This document shows positions 59,901-64,000 of a DNA stretch of 64,000 bases, piece after piece. Numbering within the stretch: position 1 is the stretch's first letter; every line of letters starts with the position of its first letter. The notes below the pieces were generated by a model, which searched no databases, was not told the origin of the DNA, and worked only from the letters and a program-made list of their open reading frames with translations. Both the position numbers and the translations under genes were made by a program. Source of the DNA: Deferrisoma camini S3R1 (lineage in GTDB: Bacteria; Desulfobacterota; Deferrisomatia; Deferrisomatales; Deferrisomataceae); NCBI RefSeq assembly GCF_000526155.1, contig NZ_JAFN01000001.1, positions 3,846,264 through 3,910,263 on the forward strand, in the 5' to 3' direction.

Positions 59901-60886
59901 GGGAGCGGGCCGCCCGGGAGATCCTCAAGGCGGTGGATCGGGCGGCCGAGCTGACCCGACAGCTGCTGACCTTCAGCCGGCGCCAGAAGGTGGAGCCCCG
60001 GGTCCTGCGCCTGAACGAGGCCCTGCGGGACCTGACCGGCATGCTGGAACGGCTGCTGGGCGAGGACGTGCGGCTCCACCTGGAGCTGGGATCCGGGGTC
60101 GGCACGGTCCGGGCCGACCCGGGCCAGCTGGAGCAGGTGGTGCTGAACCTGGTGGTGAACGCCCGGGACGCCATGCCACGGGGCGGCGACCTGTGGGTGC
60201 GCACCCTGCGGGGGGTCGACGGCGGCAGGCCGGTGGCCGTGATCGAGGTGGAGGACACGGGCACCGGCATCGACCCCGGGGTGGTGGAGCACATCTTCGA
60301 GCCGTTCTTCACCACCAAGGGGGAGGAGAAGGGAACCGGCCTGGGGCTGGCCACGGTCTACGGCATCGTGAGCCAGGCCGGCGGCCGGATCGACGTGGTC
60401 TCCCGCCCCGGCGAGGGCAGCCTGTTCCGGGTGCTGTGGCCCTCGGCCGATGCCCCGGCCGCCGAGTCCCCGGCCGAGGCCCCCGAGACCGTGACGGCCG
60501 GGGCCGGCCGCACCGTGGCCCTGGTGGAGGACGACCCGGCGGTGCGCGACCTGGCGGCCGAGTGCCTGCGGGACCTGGGGTACCGGGTGTTGGCCTTCGC
60601 CTCGGGGGAGGAGGCCGAGAAGGGGCTGGCCGGGGAGACCCGGTTGGACCTTCTGGTCACCGACGTGGTGATGCCGGGCATGCGCGGACCGGAGCTCCTG
60701 GCGCGCCTGCGTGAGCGGTGGCCGGGGTTGCCGGCCGTGCTGGTCTCGGGCCACGCCGGCGACCAGGTGGACGACCTGGAGATGGAGGGGACGCTGTTCC
60801 TCCACAAGCCGTTTCGCCTGGCCGACCTGGAGGCGGCGGCGAGCCGGGCGCTCGGCCACGGGATCGGGGAGGCCCGGGGCGGGTGA
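56981..60886 (+). CDS. Large membrane hybrid sensor kinase (periplasmic sensor, PAS-GAF-GAF-PAS-HK-receiver)
   Basis: 1301 residues from TTG (GAGGAAG upstream). A membrane helix (about 11-30), a periplasmic ~270-residue CACHE-like sensor and a second helix (~302-325) are followed by PAS (ALARGSEDAVFLKDTEGRYEMVN), GAF at ~490-640, a second GAF at ~655-800, and PAS (LIDNLPGAAYRCACVPSRAPVEF). HisKA is of the DFNNLL type (RLAGGVAHDFNNLLTAVSGYAEM), HATPase shows DTGTGIDPG and GTGLGLATVYGIV, and there is a C-terminal receiver (VALVEDDPAVRDLAAECL, VTDVVMPGMRGPELL). Part of the signalling gene run, but set apart from it by the palindromic element, so perhaps separately transcribed. Confidence 0.92.
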   Translation: MIFRRSRSWWVWGGVVLVLAVAAGVGTFFWKRATELEGYEARVRARLASVADARKASLLAWLAERRADAQVLAWDPDLVNLCVAETCPKGASLAHPRLHLTNLRLFGGVLGAYLFTPQGDLLLDGEGSAPPYPAVPPAVRRVAREHRVLVHDLHFGPAGEPMIGVLAPVFRRADPADRPADAPVLGVVGVYLEARSTLFPLLRTAPDSTEVEVYLVRRRPKGGAGAEVIRPGPGDPVRYTEARPGSVVEAALESREMEGSFLGPGGHRVIAAVRWISEAGWGLVVASDRDAALAPWRRTARWEAAVAGLAVLCVGLAWLGAWWAWAGRRHRHLLEEVRTSEERLQALARGSEDAVFLKDTEGRYEMVNPVGARLLGVSPEAAVGRRPRDFLPPESAAMVEAHDREVLRTGRPLQGEEVFPVGGEDRVFLASRIPIRDASGVIRGVAGVLRDITERKRWETELARRAQRLDGLYRLASQLTLAQNEEDVLHAVSEGALDAFGATAATLYRLDEARDQLFLAAGKNLPLAFRNRFGRIPRDHGVTGRVLEAETVLVVEDYPAHPAAVPEAADLLGVGAAAAVPLRAEGRTLGVLTLVFPAGRTFSGDDREALETLGHMAGVALERVAALEAFRAEARVRRRAEERLRRLHEATAAVTGPELFRAVVAALAREFGARAALLSRVNLNEGTGEPLAAVVGGAPVDRPAFTLTDTPCGEVAARNDLVVFEQGLREAFPDSEFFREHGLEAYAGFPVTDSGGRVIGIVCVFHDRPLKVGEAERELLALYARRVGGELERLRTETRLAETRRALSTLIDNLPGAAYRCACVPSRAPVEFLSPGATRVFGGSDPVALGDPSRGLAEPVVPEDRPRVWREIVAAVARGEPYEVEYRVQDASGGLRWVLDVGRAVEGSAGRRLEGILFDVTERRALEAQLTYSQRMEALGRLAGGVAHDFNNLLTAVSGYAEMVGRRVRGDGKGERAAREILKAVDRAAELTRQLLTFSRRQKVEPRVLRLNEALRDLTGMLERLLGEDVRLHLELGSGVGTVRADPGQLEQVVLNLVVNARDAMPRGGDLWVRTLRGVDGGRPVAVIEVEDTGTGIDPGVVEHIFEPFFTTKGEEKGTGLGLATVYGIVSQAGGRIDVVSRPGEGSLFRVLWPSADAPAAESPAEAPETVTAGAGRTVALVEDDPAVRDLAAECLRDLGYRVLAFASGEEAEKGLAGETRLDLLVTDVVMPGMRGPELLARLRERWPGLPAVLVSGHAGDQVDDLEMEGTLFLHKPFRLADLEAAASRALGHGIGEARGG

Positions 60887-60895
60887 TCCGGGCGG

Positions 60896-61618
60896 CTAGG
60901 CCACGCGGCCCCGCATCTGGGTGACCAGCCCCACCAGCCGCTCGACCGACGCCTCGAAGAGGGCCCGGCCTTTCTCCGGGCTGGCCGCGGCCGGGTTCCC
61001 CCACACCCCGCCGGGCCACTGGGCCCTCTTGTCCCGGGCCACGAAGGGCTTCTCGAACCGAGGGTACTCCTCGGGGGAGAGGCCCTTCACCAGGTCGGGA
61101 GCCAGGGCCTGGACGCGGCTCGTCTCGATCTCGCCGGCGTGGCCGTCGTCGGCCGTGGACACCACCCCGCCCCGCCCGGCCTCCTGGGCCCACCGGTACT
61201 CGCACACCACGGCCAGCTCCAGGTCGGGGAAGGCGTCGGCCAGGGCCTCGGCTGCCTCCTCCAGGGCCGCCATGTGGATCCCGCCGGCGTGGCCCGAGGC
61301 CAGGATCACCCCCCGCACCCCCTGACGGTGAAGGCTTTCGACCAGGTCGAAGGCGATCCGGCGCAGGGTGGAGGGGCGGATCGACAGGGTCCCCGGGTGA
61401 TCCCGGGTGCTGCGGCAGTACCCGTAGTGCACCGGCGGGCACACAAGGAACGGCACCCTGCGGGCCGCCTCCAGGGCCACCTGCCACACCTGCAGCGTGT
61501 CGGTGCACAGGGGGAGGTGCCGGCCGTGCTCCTCCACGCTCCCGAACGGCACCAGGGCCACCCGGACCGTGCGTACCGCCTGCTCGAACTCGGTCATGGT
61601 CATCCGGTCCACGCGCAT
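60896..61618 (-). CDS. Creatininase-family amidohydrolase
   Basis: 240 residues. The metal-binding signatures of the creatininase fold are present: VALVPFGSVEEHGRHLPLCTDT (Glu, His, Asp), YGYCRSTRDHPGTLSI, VRGVILASGHAGGIHMAAL and DGHAGEIETSRV. Family members act on creatinine or on formamide intermediates in flavin/deazaflavin or mycofactocin pathways; no such partner is nearby. AAGGAG precedes the ATG by six bases. It is divergent from the nitrilase-fold gene, a relation that might mean a shared substrate path. Confidence 0.9.
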   Translation of the reverse strand: MRVDRMTMTEFEQAVRTVRVALVPFGSVEEHGRHLPLCTDTLQVWQVALEAARRVPFLVCPPVHYGYCRSTRDHPGTLSIRPSTLRRIAFDLVESLHRQGVRGVILASGHAGGIHMAALEEAAEALADAFPDLELAVVCEYRWAQEAGRGGVVSTADDGHAGEIETSRVQALAPDLVKGLSPEEYPRFEKPFVARDKRAQWPGGVWGNPAAASPEKGRALFEASVERLVGLVTQMRGRVA

Positions 61619-61714
61619 GGGAAACTCCTTGACCCGGACCCCGGAGGGCCCATACGATATCTCGCCTTTTCTCGAAAACGCCGATTCCGCCGTTGCCCCG
61701 CCGAGGACCACCCC

Positions 61715-62584
61715 GTGAAGATCGCCGCCGTACAGGTTGTCCACCAGCCAGAGCCCGAGCGGGTGCGGGCCCGGGTGGAGCAGTTTCTCCAGGCGGCCCG
61801 CGCCCGGGGCGCCGAGATCGCCTGCCTGCCGGAGCTGGCCCTCCATCCCTGGTTTCCGCGCGACGCCTCGGCCGATCCGTCCGCCCACGCCCAGCCCGCC
61901 TCGGGGCCGCTGGCCGCCTGGGCCTCGGAGGTGGCGAGGAAGATCGGCATCGCCGTGGTGCTGCCGTTCTGTGAGCGCCGTGCCGAGGGCGTGTACCACA
62001 ACAGCGCCCTTGTCGTCGATGCCGGGGGGCGGGTGCGGGGACTGTACCGGAAGATCCACCTGCCCGACATCCCCGGCTGGGCCGAACGCAGGCTGTTCGC
62101 ACCGGGCGACCTCGGGTTCCCGGTGTTCGATCTCGGGGGACTCAAGGTGGGGGTTCAGCTGGGGTGGGACCAGTTCTTCCCCGAGGGGTTCCGGTGCCTG
62201 GCCCTGGCCGGGGCCCAGGTGGTGTTCGTGCCCACCGCGGCCGCCTACGCGAGCCAGGAGCGGTGGCTGGCCATGGGCGTGAGCCACGCGGTGACCAACG
62301 GCTGCTACCTGGTGCGGGTCAACCGGGTGGGCAGCGAGGACGGCCTGGACTTCTACGGCCACTCCTACGTGGTTCGGCCCGACGGGGACCTGGCCGCCGA
62401 GCCCCTGGGTATGGCCGAGGGGGTGCTGCTGGCCGAGGTCGACCCCTCCACGGTGGAGTGGGCCCGGCGTACCTGGCCGTTTCTGGCGGACCGGCGGCCC
62501 CGGCAGTACGCGGCCGTGGCCGGGGTGGTTTGGCCGGAGAGCCCCCGGGCCCTTCCCGACCCGGCCGAGGAGGAAGCGTCGTGA
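61715..62584 (+). CDS. Nitrilase-fold (carbon-nitrogen hydrolase family) protein lacking the catalytic Cys
   Basis: 289 residues, closest in layout to N-carbamoylputrescine amidase-like enzymes. Two of the three catalytic residues are in place: Glu40 (CLPELAL) and Lys113 (YRKIHLPD). The nucleophile position, normally Cys in ICWDQWFPE, is Gly150 here (VGVQLGWDQFFPE), encoded GGG. The rest of the fold is intact (NSALVVDAGGRVRGLYRK, GHSYVVRPDGD), so this is not a decayed gene; it may be a pseudoenzyme, a binding protein, or a subunit. The start is GTG with GAGGACC upstream. It overlaps the Cys-rich small gene by four bases. Confidence 0.88.
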   Translation: MKIAAVQVVHQPEPERVRARVEQFLQAARARGAEIACLPELALHPWFPRDASADPSAHAQPASGPLAAWASEVARKIGIAVVLPFCERRAEGVYHNSALVVDAGGRVRGLYRKIHLPDIPGWAERRLFAPGDLGFPVFDLGGLKVGVQLGWDQFFPEGFRCLALAGAQVVFVPTAAAYASQERWLAMGVSHAVTNGCYLVRVNRVGSEDGLDFYGHSYVVRPDGDLAAEPLGMAEGVLLAEVDPSTVEWARRTWPFLADRRPRQYAAVAGVVWPESPRALPDPAEEEAS

Positions 62585-62772
62585 CCCTGGACGTACGCAC
62601 CCAGTGCGCCGTGTGCGCGTGGCGAGAGACCTGCACCAAGAAGCACACCATGCGCGAGACCGTGCTCCACTGCCCGGACTTCTGCCGGGACGCGGCCCTC
62701 GGGCCTGAGGACGAGCCCGCCGGACCCCAGGAACGCCACAAGAAGGTGGAGGACGTGTTCGGCGACTCCTGA
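62581..62772 (+). CDS. Small Cys-rich protein (putative metal/Fe-S-binding)
   Basis: 63 residues from GTG, overlapping the preceding stop codon (GTGA). Five cysteines are grouped as Cys9, Cys12 and Cys18 (TQCAVCAWRETC) and Cys31/Cys35 (LHCPDFC), with an acidic tail. I associate similar short proteins with deltaproteobacterial genomes; none has an assigned function that I know. Tight coupling to the nitrilase-fold gene suggests a shared role, possibly as a zinc- or cluster-binding partner. Confidence 0.7.
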   Translation: MTLDVRTQCAVCAWRETCTKKHTMRETVLHCPDFCRDAALGPEDEPAGPQERHKKVEDVFGDS

Positions 62773-62859
62773 GGTCCCGGCCCCCTTCGTTCGCGTTCGG
62801 GGATCCGCGGGGGTCCCGGCGCCCAGCCCGTTATCCCTTTGCCGACACAGGGAGAGACC

Positions 62860-64000
62860 GTGCGTCGTACCTTGACCGACCTGTTTTCCCAGGCCCTGGA
62901 GCGGGCCGTGACCAGCGGGGACCTGCCCCGACCGGATCGGCAGGTCCACTGGAAGGTGGAGTTGCCCCGCAACCCGGACCACGGAGACTTCGCCACCAAC
63001 CTCGCCCTGGTGTTGGGGGCGGCCGTGCGCATGCCGCCGCGCCGGGTCGCCGAGATCCTGAAGGCCCACCTGGAGGACCCGGAGGGGCTGGTGGCCTCGA
63101 CCGAGGTGGCTGGGCCGGGGTTCCTGAACGTGCGCCTCGACCCCCTGGCCTGGACCCGGGTGCTGGCCGAGGTGGAGCGGGAAGGGGCCGACTACGGCCG
63201 CTCCGACGTGGGGCAGGGCCGGAGGGTGCAGGTGGAGTTCGTGTCGGCCAACCCCACGGGGCCCCTCCACGTGGGCCACGGCCGGGGCGCGGCCGTGGGC
63301 GACGTGCTGGCCCGGCTGCTGGAGTTCGCCGGGTTCCGGGTGGAGCGGGAGTACTACGTCAACGACGCCGGCAACCAGATGAGGATCCTCGGCCGCTCGG
63401 TGTGGTTCCGGTGCCGCGAGCTCGCGGGCGAGGCGGTGACGCTCCCCGAGGACCACTACCGGGGCGAGTACGTCCGGGACCTGGCCCGCGAGGCCCTGGG
63501 GGTGTTCGGTTCCGAATGGAAGGGGTGGTCCGAGCAGGAGGCCGTGGAGCGGCTGGGCCGCTGGGCCGGTGCGAAGATCCTCGAGGGGATCCGGGACGAC
63601 CTCGAGGCGTTCGGGGTGCGGTTCGACCGTTGGTTCTCGGAGCGGTCCCTCCACGAGGCCGGGGCCGTGGAGAAGGCGCTGCGGCTGCTCGAGGAGCGGG
63701 GGGAGGCCTACCGCGCCGACGGGGCCCTGTGGCTGCGCACCACGACCCACGGCGACGAGAAGGACCGGGTGCTGGTCAAGCGGGACGGAAGCCTCACCTA
63801 CTTCGCCGCGGACATCGCCTACCACATGGACAAGCTGGCCCGGGGGTTCGATCGGGTGGTGGACATCTGGGGGGCCGACCACCACGGGTACGTTCCCCGG
63901 ATGAAGGCCTCCCTCGCCGCCCTGGGGGAGGACCCGGACCGGCTGGAGGTGCTCCTGGTCCAGTTCGTGAACCTGCTGCGGGCGGGCAAGCCCGTGGGCA
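62860..64000 (+). CDS. argS: Arginyl-tRNA synthetase, N-terminal part (3' end outside window)
   Basis: The first 380 codons of the class I enzyme that charges tRNA-Arg. The N-terminal additional domain (VHWKVELPRNPDHGDFATNLALVL) is followed by the catalytic core with VEFVSANPTGPLHVGHGRGAAVGDVLARLL, where HVGH is the HIGH motif. YYVNDAGNQMRILGRSV and the YFAADIAYHMDKLARGFDRVVDIWGADHHGY segment follow. The reading frame is open at the right edge. GTG is the start, with GGAGAGACC directly before it. Confidence 0.95.
   Translation, partial: MRRTLTDLFSQALERAVTSGDLPRPDRQVHWKVELPRNPDHGDFATNLALVLGAAVRMPPRRVAEILKAHLEDPEGLVASTEVAGPGFLNVRLDPLAWTRVLAEVEREGADYGRSDVGQGRRVQVEFVSANPTGPLHVGHGRGAAVGDVLARLLEFAGFRVEREYYVNDAGNQMRILGRSVWFRCRELAGEAVTLPEDHYRGEYVRDLAREALGVFGSEWKGWSEQEAVERLGRWAGAKILEGIRDDLEAFGVRFDRWFSERSLHEAGAVEKALRLLEERGEAYRADGALWLRTTTHGDEKDRVLVKRDGSLTYFAADIAYHMDKLARGFDRVVDIWGADHHGYVPRMKASLAALGEDPDRLEVLLVQFVNLLRAGKPVG

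Overview
The window is very GC-rich apart from one AT-richer island. It looks like a chromosomal segment of an anaerobic, respiring deltaproteobacterial-type organism (Desulfobacterota in the broad sense). The grounds are multiheme c-type cytochromes with a QrcABCD-like membrane complex, an ETF-linked type Fe-S oxidoreductase, a B12-dependent acyl-CoA mutase operon, many sensor kinases and c-di-GMP proteins, and a short Cys-rich protein of a kind I associate with this group. The genus cannot be fixed from the sequence alone.

Layout. 1-6.3 kb: tail of a CCG-domain Fe-S oxidoreductase, a seven-haem membrane cytochrome, a four-cluster ferredoxin subunit, an NrfD-type quinone-site protein, a Tat-exported molybdopterin-family protein with no visible Cys/SeCys Mo ligand, and a six-haem anchored cytochrome. 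6.4-10.8 kb: acyl-CoA dehydrogenase, mutase large and small subunits and the MeaB chaperone; two active-site residues match isobutyryl-CoA rather than methylmalonyl-CoA mutase. 10.9-16.4 kb: HNH endonuclease, a transporter-fused histidine kinase with a small membrane partner (minus strand), and a DUF364 protein.

16.4-28.7 kb: an accessory island. It holds a secreted Ca/metal-repeat protein, a 2074-residue RHS protein with a Gly-rich tip, a zinc-ribbon membrane protein, a second (orphan) RHS tip with its own downstream small gene, a Coa1-like small protein and two glycosyltransferases. It is bounded by a 41-bp perfect direct repeat which is exactly the 3' end, stop codon included, of the TraB-family gene at its right border. 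Removing one repeat unit would restore a tight convergent DUF364-traB gene pair.

28.7-36.6 kb: the TraB protein, then a TonB-dependent receptor / YfiR / CHASE8-type hybrid kinase / second hybrid kinase operon. 36.8-39.4 kb: purM-purN (minus), a flavodoxin, and a 236-bp palindromic element. 39.4-50.4 kb: a metallo-beta-lactamase-fold hydrolase; a minus-strand group comprising glutamate synthase, a radical SAM protein, a PstS-like protein and an HD-GYP phosphodiesterase with a haem-c motif in its sensor domain; then a CMD-fold protein, a coiled-coil peptide and the PII protein. 50.4-60.9 kb: a TPR-like protein and a run of five sensor/response-regulator genes, interrupted by a second palindromic element. 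60.9-64 kb: creatininase-family protein (minus), a nitrilase-fold protein lacking its catalytic Cys, a Cys-rich peptide, and the 5' part of argS.

Taken together, the left part links acyl-CoA oxidation and B12-dependent carbon-skeleton rearrangement to a membrane quinone/cytochrome system. The centre is a toxin-type island with recombinable RHS tips. The right half is mostly nitrogen and purine housekeeping plus dense signal transduction.
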